DNA of 64,000 bases from Acidobacteriota bacterium (lineage in GTDB: Bacteria > Acidobacteriota > Terriglobia > 2-12-FULL-54-10), in NCBI GenBank assembly GCA_016191085.1, contig JACPPJ010000074.1:1-64000 (forward strand), written 5' to 3'. Of this stretch, positions 18,253 through 27,019 are shown piece after piece (the first letter of the stretch is position 1; every line of letters begins with the position of its first letter). Position numbers and translations under genes: made by a program. Under the pieces are notes generated by a model. It ran no database searches. It was given only the letters and a program-made list of their open reading frames with translations, and was not told the origin of the DNA.

Positions 18253-18684
18253 TTACGCAGCCATTCTCATCTCAAAGTGCCGGGCCTCCGGCCGTCTGAG
18301 AGGCTGCCGCTCAAACTGTTCGCTAGGGGCGGGTATCGGCAATGAAAGGTCATCTATCATGATGCCTACGCCGACCCGGTCGCCGTCCTGCCGTACGATA
18401 CGCACGACCTTGCCGTTAAACCGCATACCGATCTGCCGTTCACCGCTCACTGGGAGCTTGACGAGGCATTCAACCTCCGCCCCGACCTCCCAAGCGGAAC
18501 TGTCACGGGCGACCATGAAGTATCCGCCTCTGCTACCATTCACAACGTTGGCGAGAAACAAAGATTGCCGTGCGGTTGGGGTGCCGACCCTCACGATGCA
18601 ATGCAATTGAACTGGATAACGTTTGTACCGCCGTCTCTCGATGGGCTTTTCGACCGCTTTGGGAAACTGAAGAACTTTGGGCAT
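18253..18684 (-). CDS. PilZ domain protein
   Basis: A 143-residue protein with the cyclic-di-GMP binding signature of PilZ domains: RRRYKRYPV near residue 18 (RxxxR) and NGSRGGYF near residue 49 (a variant of D/NxSxxG), with a terminal GVGIMI strand. It should bind c-di-GMP and modulate motility, polysaccharide or pilus function. The gene is divergent from aroB across a 336-bp region containing palindromes and two families of repeats. The partner protein is unknown. Confidence 0.88.
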   Translation of the reverse strand: MPKVLQFPKAVEKPIERRRYKRYPVQLHCIVRVGTPTARQSLFLANVVNGSRGGYFMVARDSSAWEVGAEVECLVKLPVSGERQIGMRFNGKVVRIVRQDGDRVGVGIMIDDLSLPIPAPSEQFERQPLRRPEARHFEMRMAA

Positions 18685-18879
18685 GCCTTAATAATCTCCC
18701 TCTGTTGTTTCCTTCGCCGTGGGGAAGGTCGCTGGCCACCTCTTTAGGCTACAGGGTCCAGATAACCGGAACAATCGGGTAAAACCTCTAAGGGTTTTGG
18801 GGGGAATTTTCTAGGGGTCACCCCTAGGTGGTCCTGGGACCCCTGGGCTCCAACGGCGCTTTACATAGGCATGACAGAA

Positions 18880-18946
18880 GTAGCCACTTGAGCGGCTTTC
18901 CTCGCCGTGGGTTCGTACCCAGTCCACGCAAAAGCCCACGGCGAGA
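18880..18946 (-). repeat. Two-hairpin CCACGG repeat, diverged copy
   Basis: Reverse complement of the element at 47470-47556. It shares GTGGGCTTTTGCGTGGAC and GGGTACGAACCCAC in the same order but has diverged at one end (GTAGCCACTTGAGCGG). Confidence 0.7.
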
Positions 18947-18949
18947 GTA

Positions 18950-18973
18950 AGCTCCCTTGGGGTCGCGGCTCAG
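18950..18973 (-). repeat. Stop-codon repeat (SEPR repeat), intergenic copy upstream of aroB
   Basis: On the minus strand it reads CTGAGCCGCGACCCCAAGG followed by GAG, matching the core of the repeat found at several gene ends. This copy is not at a gene end. Confidence 0.6.
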
Positions 18974-19020
18974 ATGGGTCTCCTGCACTCGCCTTGCCCA
19001 CCCGTGCGATAATCGCAAAT

Positions 19021-20145
19021 ATGACAAAAAACGTGCAGCACGCTGACCCGATCCTGGTAAAGGTCCCAGGCGCCTCGTACCCGATATTCATTCAGAACGG
19101 TCTGCTATCGAAAGCGGGCGAATACCTGCAGCCCGTGGTTGCGGGCCGGAAGATGTTTATACTTTCGGATAGCACCGTCTGGAAATTTTGGGGGAAAGAA
19201 CTCTCGCGGGCGCTGGCTCCGCATCCTTGTTCGGTCCTACTGGTGGCTCCGGGCGAGCGGCAGAAACAACTGGGGACAGTGGAAAAGATCGCGCTGCAGC
19301 TCGCGCTCCACGGCGCGGAGCGCTCCAGCGTTTTATTGGCGTTCGGCGGCGGTGTGGTAGGCGATATGGGCGGCTTTGCCGCCTCGGTCTATCTGCGCGG
19401 CATTGACTATGTCCAGATCCCGACGACGCTGCTGGCGCAAGTGGATAGCGCCATCGGCGGCAAGACGGGCGTGAACCTTGCGGCCGGCAAGAATTTGGTG
19501 GGCACGTTTTATCAGCCTAAAATAGTGCTCTCCGATCCGCGCCTCCTGCGCACGCTCCCTGAGCGCGAACTCCGCGCGGGGCTCTTTGAAGCGATCAAGT
19601 GCGCCGTCATCGGCGATCCCGACCTTTTCGAGTACCTGGCTCAGAACCGGCGCGAGATTCTGAAGGGCAAGACCGCGGCGCTGGAGCAGGTCATCCGCGC
19701 CTCGGCGGCACTGAAGGCGCTGGTGGTCAGCAAAGACGAGAAAGAAGGCGACTTGCGCCGGGTTCTGAACTTCGGTCACACGGTAGGCCACGCCCTGGAG
19801 GCCGCAACACGGTACCGGCGCTTCCTCCACGGCGAGGCGGTGGCCTGGGGCATGCTCGCTGCGACCCGAATGGCGGCACAAACTGATGGCCTCGCGCCCC
19901 AGGAGGCAGACCGCATGGTGGAGTTAATCCGCTCCTACGGACCGGTGCCTTCGATGGGCAAGACACCGGCGTCTGAGATCTGCCGTCACATGACTGTAGA
20001 TAAGAAGGTGCGTGACGGGGTGATTCACTTCGTTCTGCCGCGCCGCGTGGGAGAGGTGACAATCGTCAAAGGAATCCCGCAGCAGCGTGTCGCCTCCATC
20101 ATTGAGGAATTGAAGCGGACCGACCCGTTCCGGCAGACTCAGTAA
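19021..20145 (+). CDS. aroB: 3-dehydroquinate synthase
   Basis: A 374-residue enzyme of the shikimate pathway that converts DAHP to 3-dehydroquinate. It has the NAD-binding AFGGGVVGDMGGFAAS, the IPTTLLAQVDSAIGGKTGVN block, a metal-binding Glu in FEAIKCAVI, and the metal-ligand motifs GHTVGHALE and HGEAVAWG. The start at ATG 19021 is preferred over an in-frame ATG at 18907, because the extra 38 residues would be encoded by two repeat elements. A putative -10 ends 7 bases before the ATG, so the transcript may be leaderless or nearly so. menG starts four bases after the stop. Confidence 0.96.
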   Translation: MTKNVQHADPILVKVPGASYPIFIQNGLLSKAGEYLQPVVAGRKMFILSDSTVWKFWGKELSRALAPHPCSVLLVAPGERQKQLGTVEKIALQLALHGAERSSVLLAFGGGVVGDMGGFAASVYLRGIDYVQIPTTLLAQVDSAIGGKTGVNLAAGKNLVGTFYQPKIVLSDPRLLRTLPERELRAGLFEAIKCAVIGDPDLFEYLAQNRREILKGKTAALEQVIRASAALKALVVSKDEKEGDLRRVLNFGHTVGHALEAATRYRRFLHGEAVAWGMLAATRMAAQTDGLAPQEADRMVELIRSYGPVPSMGKTPASEICRHMTVDKKVRDGVIHFVLPRRVGEVTIVKGIPQQRVASIIEELKRTDPFRQTQ

Positions 20146-20149
20146 ACCG

Positions 20150-20935
20150 ATGCGAACTCCCCCGTCAGCGCCCGACACCGTCACCGGAACCAAACCGCCC
20201 GGCGCCGAGGATCAAGCCGCGGCAGCGCGCTACGTGCGCCAGCTCTTTTCGGACGTCTCGGCCCGGTACGACCTGCTCAACCATCTTCTCTCGATGAATG
20301 TGGACCGTTACTGGCGTTGGGCGGTGGCTCGCGACTTCCGTCATGTGCTCGGACGACCCACGGCGCGAGTGCTTGACCTTTGCTCCGGCACCGGCGATCT
20401 CAGCCTGGCGCTGGCGCGGCAAGGCGTAGCGCCAGTCTTCTCTTCCGACTTCGCGCACTCCATGCTCACCAGGGCGAGAGCAAAATACGACGGCACGAGA
20501 CTGCCTGAACGCTCGCGCATTCCGGTGCTGGCGGAGGCCGATGCGCTGCAGATGCCGTTCCCGGACGCATCGTTCGATTTGATCACCTGCGCCTTCGGTT
20601 TTCGCAACCTGGCGGATTATCCCGGCGGCTTGAGAGAAATCCTGCGGCTGCTGCGGCCCGGCGGCGAATTGGCGATACTCGAATTCGCCGAACCCACTGG
20701 CTTTCTCGCGCCTGCTTATTCCTTCTACTTCCACCACATTCTGCCCGCGATCGGCGAGTGGCTGACCGGCGTGCGCGGCGCGTATCGTTATCTTGCGAGC
20801 TCGGTGGACCGTTTTCCGAAAGGACAAGGGTTCGTGGAGATGATGCGTGCGGCGGGTTTCAAAGATTTGCGCGTGCGGAAGTTCACCGGCGGCATCGCGC
20901 TGCTGTATGTGGGGAAATCGGAGCCGCGACCGTGA
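20150..20935 (+). CDS. menG: Demethylmenaquinone/ubiquinone C-methyltransferase
   Basis: A 261-residue UbiE/MenG methyltransferase for the C-methylation step of quinone synthesis. It has the family signature YDLLNHLLSMNVDRYWR, the SAM motif VLDLCSGTGDLSLAL, and the second signature DLITCAFGFRNLADY with ILEFAEPTG. Its start lies four bases after aroB, so they form an operon linking chorismate supply with quinone methylation. The last residues SEPRP and the stop are encoded by the same short repeat as in ribD, thrC and tlyA. Menaquinone as substrate is inferred from the likely phylum. Confidence 0.95.
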   Translation: MRTPPSAPDTVTGTKPPGAEDQAAAARYVRQLFSDVSARYDLLNHLLSMNVDRYWRWAVARDFRHVLGRPTARVLDLCSGTGDLSLALARQGVAPVFSSDFAHSMLTRARAKYDGTRLPERSRIPVLAEADALQMPFPDASFDLITCAFGFRNLADYPGGLREILRLLRPGGELAILEFAEPTGFLAPAYSFYFHHILPAIGEWLTGVRGAYRYLASSVDRFPKGQGFVEMMRAAGFKDLRVRKFTGGIALLYVGKSEPRP

Positions 20936-20948
20936 GAGAGCGGGTGGG
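20918..20948 (+). repeat. Stop-codon repeat (SEPR repeat), menG copy
   Basis: TCGGAGCCGCGACCGTGAG followed by AGAGCGGGTGGG encodes SEPRP and the stop of menG, then continues past the gene end. Confidence 0.8.
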
Positions 20949-20980
20949 ACGTATTCCGGGCTATCCGTGGCTAAACTGAT

Positions 20981-21643
20981 CTATCTCGCCCACCCGGGCG
21001 GCAGACCCTTCTTGCGCAGTTCTTCTTCGAGATCGGCGATGGCTTGCTTCGCATTTGCGACGGTCGCTCTTTGCCGTTCTATTTCCTGAGTGCGCTGGTT
21101 GATCTCAGTGCGAAACGTCTGCTCGCGTAACGCCGCGTTGGGATCAGAGTAAAACTGTGTCTGTGCCAGATTCAATTCGCGCTGCAATACATCGAGCTTC
21201 TTCTCTTCATAGGCGAGGCTCTCGCGCAGCTTCGCAAATCGATCGCGGTATTGCTTCTCGAGTTCGGCGCGTTCCTTCTCAGGATCGGGTGGCGGAGCCG
21301 CGGTCTTGTCTTCTCCCGGCTTACCTTCAGCCCCTTTGGCTGGCGCACCCGTCGTCTTGTCCTCGGCGGCAGGTTCTTCACCGGGTTTGCCAGCGGGCTC
21401 AGTAGCGGAGCCTTCCGCCTCGGGCTTGCTATCTGCCGGTCTGGGCGCGGCAGTTGGCGCAGTCGGCGCGCTACTTTGAATATCGTCGTTGGTGTAAACT
21501 TTCGCGGGCTTGCCTTGGCGAGCGACTCGCTCTCGCTCCTGTCGCGCCAGATCCGCCACAGATTGCCCAAAAAGCGCCGCGGCCGAACAGACGCTGAAGA
21601 GCACCATTAACAGTATGCGAGTTTGCATGGGACCGTTGTTCAC
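20981..21643 (-). CDS. Exported coiled-coil protein of unknown function
   Basis: A 220-residue protein with a signal peptide (about 1-27, ending AALFGQS), a long low-complexity Pro/Ala/Glu/Lys linker (about 55-120), and a C-terminal coiled coil of about 90 residues (EKERAELEKQYRDRFAKLRE and ERQRATVANAKQAIADLEEE). It ends GLPPGWAR. Such exported coil proteins are common in Acidobacteriota, but no function is known to me. It could be periplasmic. Confidence 0.75.
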   Translation of the reverse strand: MNNGPMQTRILLMVLFSVCSAAALFGQSVADLARQERERVARQGKPAKVYTNDDIQSSAPTAPTAAPRPADSKPEAEGSATEPAGKPGEEPAAEDKTTGAPAKGAEGKPGEDKTAAPPPDPEKERAELEKQYRDRFAKLRESLAYEEKKLDVLQRELNLAQTQFYSDPNAALREQTFRTEINQRTQEIERQRATVANAKQAIADLEEELRKKGLPPGWAR

Positions 21644-21739
21644 TGGAAGCTCCTTGCCCTCATTCTAAGACCCCAAATGCGGCAAAATCAAGCGCACTGC
21701 ATCGGCAGGGGTATCACCGAAGGCGCACGCATCTATTCG

Positions 21740-22588
21740 CTAGAAATAACCCAAGTACCAATTCAAAACGTCAGCGCCCCAAAGCGCAGATGTAAGAGCG
21801 GCAATGCCGAGAAACACGCCGAAGGGAATCTCGAACGCCCTCCAGTCTTTGCGCGAAAGCAAAATAAACCCGCCGCCCAGCAACGCGCCCGCAACAGAAG
21901 CAAACCAGATGCTGAGCAGGACCAGTTTTGGGCCTAGAAAGAAGCCAGCCATGGTCATCATCTTTACGTCCCCAAGCCCCATGCCTTCTTTATGGCGCAG
22001 CCGGAAATACACTTCAGCCAATCCAAACAGCAGGCCGCCGCCAGCGAGGGCGCCAAGAACGGCGTCAAGCAGCGACGTGACTTGCCAGGGCGGTTCCAGG
22101 CCGACCGCCCGCGCCAGCAATGCGCCCGCGCCGTCACCTACAGGGACGAGCAGGCTGCAGACGAGGCCCAGCGCCATCCCCGGAAAGGTGACGCGATCGG
22201 GCAGCAGACGCGTCTGCCAGTCGGTCATGACCAGCACCAACAGCAACGCACCAAAAACGGCGAACTTCAGGAACAGCAGAGACGGTCCTAGTCGCACGAA
22301 AAGGAACAGAAATAGCAACCCTGTCGCAAGCTCTACCAGGAGGTAGATTGGAGAGATGCGCATGCGGCAGTAGCGGCACTTGCCTCCGAGCAGCAGATAG
22401 CTGACGAACGGCACGTTGTCATAACCCGCCACCGCATGCCCGCATCCGGGGCAATGCGAACGCGGCGTAACCACTGATTCGCCGCGCGGCAGCCGATAGA
22501 TGCATACGTTCAGAAAACTGCCGATCAACAGGCCGAAGACGAATACTAAAGCATCGGCAAACGCTGGAGGCAGGTCAGGAGGGATCAC
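21740..22588 (-). CDS. pilD: Type IV prepilin peptidase / N-methyltransferase
   Basis: A 282-residue polytopic A24 aspartic protease. It has the cytoplasmic zinc loop CPGCGH...CRYCRM, the first catalytic Asp in VMTDWQTRLLPD, and the second in GMGLGDVKMM. Together with the N-terminal methyltransferase region (IGSFLNVCIYRLPRGESV), this is a full-length bifunctional PilD. It cleaves and N-methylates type IV prepilins or type II secretion pseudopilins. The start overlaps the stop of the glycosyltransferase by four bases, so it is the last gene of that minus-strand operon. No pilin gene is in the window. Confidence 0.95.
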   Translation of the reverse strand: MIPPDLPPAFADALVFVFGLLIGSFLNVCIYRLPRGESVVTPRSHCPGCGHAVAGYDNVPFVSYLLLGGKCRYCRMRISPIYLLVELATGLLFLFLFVRLGPSLLFLKFAVFGALLLVLVMTDWQTRLLPDRVTFPGMALGLVCSLLVPVGDGAGALLARAVGLEPPWQVTSLLDAVLGALAGGGLLFGLAEVYFRLRHKEGMGLGDVKMMTMAGFFLGPKLVLLSIWFASVAGALLGGGFILLSRKDWRAFEIPFGVFLGIAALTSALWGADVLNWYLGYF

Positions 22589-23742
22589 CGGGTTGCTCCT
22601 GCCGCGCCAATCCCACCGTTGACCTGAGCGGACCGTCTTGCGTGCAGCAGATGTTCGTAAACCGCTTCCGTCTTGTGGACCATGATCTCAACAGTAGCGT
22701 TCGCCAGAACGAACTCTCGTCCAGCGGAGCCGAATGCCCGGCGCATCGCTTCGTTCTGTAGCAGCAGAGAAACCGTCGAGCATAGTTCGGTCGTGAACGC
22801 CTGCCCGGCCGGCAGGTCTCCTACCAGCAGTCCGGTTTCATTGTGGCGCACGATCTCCGGAATGCCGCCGACGCGGCTCGCGACAACGGGAAGTCTATGC
22901 GCCATCGCCAGGAGAATAGCAGAGCCAAGGCCCTCGGCGCGGCTCAAATACAAGAACACGTCGAGGGAATCCAGGAAGACACTCAGGTCGTCCGCCAGAG
23001 GAACAATGCGGAAGCGGTCTTGCACTTGGCGGTATTTAGCGTAATCCGTGAGCACAGTCTGCGTATCGTCCCGTGCAGGCGCAGTCGCAGGGTGGCCGAT
23101 CCACAGATGCACCGAGCGCGGAACGACCGCCAGCAGATCCAACTGCTCCTGCAAACGCTTCTCTGGAGCGAGAGCAGTGAACGTGCCGATCACCGACGCA
23201 TCCGCGCTCACGCCCAAGCGGTCACGAAAAGCGATGCGCGCGGCAGCGTCGCAAGGAGGAGGCATCTGAACGCCATCGTAAATTACATGGACCTTTCCCG
23301 CGGGCACATTGGCCTGTATCAATTGCTGCCGCCCGTACTCGGAGACAGCAATGTAAGCGTCCGCGGCAGCGTACTTGATCCGTCCAAATTTGTTGATCGG
23401 AAACGCCACTCGCCTGGAGACAATAAGATGAGGCCACACATGATTCCCACACGCCGCTCGTGCCAGCCACGCCAACGAATGCGCGTGACTGTCATGCGCG
23501 TGGACGATTTCGAAATCTTTCGCGAGTTGACGGATCGCCCTCAAATTGGCGAAAGATCTCCCCGCCGACTTGAGTGGGTGGAGAGCTAGATTGTGTTGCC
23601 GCGCGGCTTCGGCAAGAGGCGAGCCGCCCGGCGCAGCGAGCAGTTGCTGGTGGCCTCGCTCCCGAAGCCCTTCCATGAGCAAGAGCACCTGCTGCTGCCC
23701 GCCTCTCAACGCGTCGCCGGTATCAAGGTGCAGAATGTACAT
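22585..23742 (-). CDS. Glycosyltransferase family 4
   Basis: A 385-residue GT-B fold enzyme. The N-terminal domain starts with a GGQQQVLLLMEGLRERGHQ acceptor-side motif and has VHAHDSHAHSLAWLA. The C-terminal nucleotide-sugar domain has IGTFTALAPEKRLQEQLDLL and the donor-binding EGLGSAILLAMAHRLPVVAS with GGIPEIVRHNETGLLV. It probably adds a sugar to LPS core, O-antigen or another envelope glycan. It sits between a GT2 enzyme and pilD and overlaps pilD by four bases. Donor and acceptor are unknown. Confidence 0.9.
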   Translation of the reverse strand: MYILHLDTGDALRGGQQQVLLLMEGLRERGHQQLLAAPGGSPLAEAARQHNLALHPLKSAGRSFANLRAIRQLAKDFEIVHAHDSHAHSLAWLARAACGNHVWPHLIVSRRVAFPINKFGRIKYAAADAYIAVSEYGRQQLIQANVPAGKVHVIYDGVQMPPPCDAAARIAFRDRLGVSADASVIGTFTALAPEKRLQEQLDLLAVVPRSVHLWIGHPATAPARDDTQTVLTDYAKYRQVQDRFRIVPLADDLSVFLDSLDVFLYLSRAEGLGSAILLAMAHRLPVVASRVGGIPEIVRHNETGLLVGDLPAGQAFTTELCSTVSLLLQNEAMRRAFGSAGREFVLANATVEIMVHKTEAVYEHLLHARRSAQVNGGIGAAGATR

Positions 23743-23748
23743 AATGCG

Positions 23749-23841
23749 AGGGAACAGGGAATAGGCAACAGTAAAAAACAGCTCAGCTTTGTTCCTGTTC
23801 GTTTGTGTTTCCTGTTCCCTGTTCCCTGTTCCCTGTTCCCT
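23749..23841. repeat. GGGAACA tandem/inverted repeat between glycosyltransferase genes
   Basis: The plus strand reads GAGGGAACAGGGAATAG on the left and repeated CTGTTCC units (about four in tandem) on the right, forming an inverted structure. The right arm lies inside the 3' end of the GT2 gene and encodes its C-terminal GTGNREQGTGN tail. Confidence 0.7.
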
Positions 23842-24583
23842 TCTTCATGCGCCACCGTTTGGCGTATTTCAAAAACACGTAAAATCCCGCCATTACCGCG
23901 ATTACCAACCCCTGAAATCCATCCCGAAATCCTTGGCGGAACAAATACGTCTCGATGAACTTCCACGGCGGACCAAGCAGCATCCATGCAAGAACTGCTC
24001 TGTGCCGCTGGTCGAAAGCCTCTTGCGCGGCGAGCGTGGTATAGCGATCGAGCGTCCGCAGGTGTTCTTCCAACGTATCGCAGGTATAGTGCTGCAGGTC
24101 GCCCGACAACTGCCCCACCGCACCGTCAACTTGCACGTGCTCGTGTACGTAATCGCCAATCCATCGTCCGCGACGGCGGTCATACAGGCGCAGTTTGTAA
24201 TCGGGGTACCACCCCGAATGGCGGATCCACCGGCGCAGATAGAAGGCTGCGCGCGGCATGCGGAAGCCAGCGAAATCGCCCGGCCCCTCGCGCTTGATGC
24301 GTTCGATCTCTCTCTGTAGCGCTGGGCTGAGGGCCTCATCGGCGTCAAGGCTGAGCACCCAATCATATTTCGCAAGCGATGCTGCGAAGTTTTTCTGGCG
24401 CGAGTAACCTTGCCAGGCCTGCGAGATGACTTTGGCACCGTACCGCGCAGCAATGGCCGTTGTACAATCCGTGCTGCCGGAGTCAACAACGATGATTTCA
24501 TCGGCAATCGACAGCGATTCCAGCGCGCGAGCGAGCCTCCGCTCCTCATTCAGAGTAATGATGATCGCGGAGATTGGAAGCAT
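23783..24583 (-). CDS. Glycosyltransferase family 2 (LPS core type)
   Basis: A 266-residue GT-A enzyme close to WaaE/KdtX-type core glycosyltransferases. It has the N-terminal ISAIIITLNEERRL, EIIVVDSGSTDCT, the metal-binding DXD-like LSLDADEALS, and RLYDRRRGRW. A C-terminal amphipathic or hydrophobic stretch (GLVIAVMAGFYVFLKYAKRW) probably contacts the membrane. The last about 20 residues (GTGNREQGTGNTNEQEQS) are encoded by a tandem repeat and look like an acquired tail. It lies between glycerate kinase and the GT4 gene with short gaps. Confidence 0.9.
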   Translation of the reverse strand: MLPISAIIITLNEERRLARALESLSIADEIIVVDSGSTDCTTAIAARYGAKVISQAWQGYSRQKNFAASLAKYDWVLSLDADEALSPALQREIERIKREGPGDFAGFRMPRAAFYLRRWIRHSGWYPDYKLRLYDRRRGRWIGDYVHEHVQVDGAVGQLSGDLQHYTCDTLEEHLRTLDRYTTLAAQEAFDQRHRAVLAWMLLGPPWKFIETYLFRQGFRDGFQGLVIAVMAGFYVFLKYAKRWRMKKGTGNREQGTGNTNEQEQS

Positions 24584-24603
24584 AGACGGCCATCAGCGAT
24601 CAG

Positions 24604-25962
24604 CTAGAAGCTAAATACCACCCGCAGGTCGCGTACATTCGTTCCAGTTGGCCCGGTAATGATTGTATCTCCGAGCTTCTCGAAGAAAGCGTAGGAGTCG
24701 CCGCAGGACAGGAATTCATCAGGCGGTGCAAGTCCGAGTGCGGCAGCGCGCTTCGCGCTCTCACCATCAGCTACAGCGCCTGCGGATGGGCTGTTGCCGT
24801 CAACACCGTCGGTGCCCGCGCTCACGACAACCAAGTTCTTGCCCGCAATCTTTGGGACACAATACAGCACAAACGCCTGATTTCTGCCGCCGCGACCTTC
24901 GCATCCAGCAGGCACGGGGCTGCTGACTTCACCGCCGCTCACCAGCAGAACCCGCTCATCCGGGTGCTGCTGCCGCAAGGCTTCGACTCTGCTCAGTAAG
25001 TAGTCCGCCGCTTTATCGTATCGCCAATCGTCACACGAGGCGTCCGCCTCGGCATAGATGCCACGGGCGCGAGCTAATTCCAATAATTTGTTGATCCCAT
25101 CACAGTTAGACAACAAGCAATCATAGCTGCTTTGCGCGAAACAAATATCGCCGGGTTTAGGCGTCTCAGGTAACCTCCCGGATTCAAGCAGCGAATCAAC
25201 AGACGCAGGAAATTTGTCGCGGAGGTCGTATTGCGTGGCGATGCGGCGGCAGTCCTCAATTGTGGATTCGTCGGCCATGGTTGGGCCGGAGGCCACGGCG
25301 GACGGAAATCGTTCCGGGACATCTGAGACGTATAAAGTGACTTGCGTTGCCGGCACTGCGCGCTGCGCAAGACGCCCACCCTTCACAGCCGAGAAATGCT
25401 TGCGCAGAATATTTATTTCCTGGATGCCCGCCCCACAGGTGACAAGAACTTCATAGAATCGCCGCAGATCGGCCAGCAAGATGGATGGGTGAATCGGTTT
25501 CTCTACCAAAGACGAGCCGCCGCCGGAGATCAGAAACAGTACAAGGTCATCCTCAGTGCAGTTCTCGAGCAGATGAAGAATGGCGGCGGCGGCCTCAAGA
25601 CTTCGTTCATCAGGGTAAGGATGTCCGGCCTCGAAGTATTGCAGCCCGCGCAATGCCGCTTGCAGCGAGCGGTGTCCATTGCGCGGTTGATTTGCGCCGT
25701 GAGGGGCCACTACAACGCCGCGCGTGTCTGGTTCAGCGGCCGCCAAGATCTCTATGACCGAGGTTGCCATTTCGAGTGCGGCCTTGCCGCAGGCTACAAT
25801 GCGGACGTTCTGAAAGCGCCGTAGAGGCGCCGAGGGGAGGTGAATCTTCAGAATCCCGCCGCGCACGCTGATCCTCTCCCGCAGCCGCGGCGCGACTTTC
25901 AGAGAATCCAGCGTCTGGAGGAAGAGTTCACGGCAAAGCTCGCGCGCTTGGATGGTGGTCAT
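24604..25962 (-). CDS. garK: Glycerate 2-kinase (MOFRL family)
   Basis: A 452-residue kinase of the DUF4147/MOFRL family that phosphorylates D-glycerate to 2-phosphoglycerate. It shows VACGKAALEMA, the glycine-rich LFLISGGGSSLVEKP, LRKHFSAVKGGRLAQ, and the C-terminal MOFRL features VLLVSGGEVSSPV, GGRNQAFVL and VVSAGTDGVDGNSPSAGAVAD. Its start overlaps the stop of the upstream reductase by four bases, so glyoxylate or hydroxypyruvate reduced by that enzyme can feed straight into glycolysis. The symbol is tentative; this family is also called gckA or ttuD. Confidence 0.93.
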   Translation of the reverse strand: MTTIQARELCRELFLQTLDSLKVAPRLRERISVRGGILKIHLPSAPLRRFQNVRIVACGKAALEMATSVIEILAAAEPDTRGVVVAPHGANQPRNGHRSLQAALRGLQYFEAGHPYPDERSLEAAAAILHLLENCTEDDLVLFLISGGGSSLVEKPIHPSILLADLRRFYEVLVTCGAGIQEINILRKHFSAVKGGRLAQRAVPATQVTLYVSDVPERFPSAVASGPTMADESTIEDCRRIATQYDLRDKFPASVDSLLESGRLPETPKPGDICFAQSSYDCLLSNCDGINKLLELARARGIYAEADASCDDWRYDKAADYLLSRVEALRQQHPDERVLLVSGGEVSSPVPAGCEGRGGRNQAFVLYCVPKIAGKNLVVVSAGTDGVDGNSPSAGAVADGESAKRAAALGLAPPDEFLSCGDSYAFFEKLGDTIITGPTGTNVRDLRVVFSF

Positions 25963-26951
25963 GCAGGTTTTGAGTTGCGCTCCGCCACTTCGCGGTTGAC
26001 CACGTTTGGCGGGACACCTCCGCAGACGCCGGCGATCAGGTTTTCGGCGGCGACTTCCATCATGCGCAATCGGGTCTGCCGCGACGCGCTGGCGATGTGC
26101 GGCGCCAGGACAACATTCGGAAACTCCACCAGCTCAGGATGCACGCGCGGCTCTTGTTCGAAAACGTCGAGTCCGGCGCCGGCGATGCGGCCGGATTGCA
26201 AGGCTTCGACCAGAGCGGTCTCGTCCACAACCGGGCCGCGAGCGGTATTGATCAGTATGGCCGATGGTTTCATCAAAGCGAGTTCCCGAGCGCCGATCAG
26301 GTGCCGGGTCTCTGCTTTGAGCGGCGCATGCACGCTGACGAAATCAGACTCGCTGAGCAGAGTCGCCTGATCAACATAGGTGGCACCCAGCTCACGCTCG
26401 ACCTCTACATCGGCGCGCTGTGGCATGGAGTAGAGAATCTTCATGCCGAATCCCCTGCCCCGGCGCGCGACCGCGCTTCCAATCCGGCCCAGCCCGATAA
26501 TCCCCAACGTACTGTGGTGCACGTCGGTGCCGAGGAGAAGATCGAACCTCCATTCCTTCCACTGCCCCGTCCTGACAAACTGATCTGCCTCCACAAGACG
26601 GCGCGCCGTTGCAAGCAGCAGCGCAAAAGCAAAATCCGCAGTGGTGTCGGTGAGGACATCCGGCGTGTTCGTGACCATGATGCCGAGGCGAGTGGCGGAA
26701 GCTACGTCTATGTTGTCGTAACCGACAGCCACGTTGGCGATCACTTTGAGCGAGGGAGCACGTTCCATGACAGAGCTGTCAATCCGATCCGTCAAATGGC
26801 AGAGAATACCGGCGCAGCCATCGAGCCGGGTCATGATCTCGTCGCGCGTGAGCGGCCGGTCTTCCTGGTTGGAGTCCACTTCGCAACCAGCGCCGACTCG
26901 AGCGAGTATGTTCTGCGGAGTAGGGCGAGTAATGAGCACTTTCGGTTTCAT
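25959..26951 (-). CDS. Glyoxylate/hydroxypyruvate reductase (D-2-hydroxyacid dehydrogenase)
   Basis: A 330-residue NAD(P)-dependent enzyme. It has VAVGYDNIDVASATRLGIMV, the Rossmann motif LGIIGLGRIGSAVARR, the catalytic Arg in LINTARGPVVDE, Glu in DVFEQEPRVHPEL, and His in LAPHIASAS. The start at ATG 26951 is chosen because CGGAGCG lies just upstream; an ATG at 26969 would add six residues. It reduces glyoxylate or hydroxypyruvate to glycolate or D-glycerate. It is translationally coupled to glycerate 2-kinase, which supports glycerate as the product. Confidence 0.93.
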   Translation of the reverse strand: MKPKVLITRPTPQNILARVGAGCEVDSNQEDRPLTRDEIMTRLDGCAGILCHLTDRIDSSVMERAPSLKVIANVAVGYDNIDVASATRLGIMVTNTPDVLTDTTADFAFALLLATARRLVEADQFVRTGQWKEWRFDLLLGTDVHHSTLGIIGLGRIGSAVARRGRGFGMKILYSMPQRADVEVERELGATYVDQATLLSESDFVSVHAPLKAETRHLIGARELALMKPSAILINTARGPVVDETALVEALQSGRIAGAGLDVFEQEPRVHPELVEFPNVVLAPHIASASRQTRLRMMEVAAENLIAGVCGGVPPNVVNREVAERNSKPA

Positions 26952-27019
26952 CTCGCTCCGATTATACAAAGGAAGGAGAGAGAAGTCAGGAGCGGAATGA
27001 GAACCGCGTGAGCGCGCCG

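Larger units (their letters stand above)
18685..19020. other. Divergent intergenic region between the PilZ gene and aroB
   Basis: Contains CTAGGGGTCACCCCTAG (palindrome, 18811-18827) followed closely by GGTCCTGGGACC, a diverged reverse-orientation copy of the two-hairpin repeat (18880-18946), and a reverse copy of the SEPR repeat (18950-18973). TGCGATAAT at 19005-19013 may be an extended -10 for aroB only 8 bases from its start. Confidence 0.55.

Noticed and set aside
18907-19020. N-terminal extension of aroB from ATG 18907
   Set aside because: It would be encoded by two intergenic repeat elements, while ATG 19021 gives the normal AroB length.
23749-23841. CRISPR array
   Set aside because: The units are 7-base tandem repeats without spacers, and no cas genes are present.
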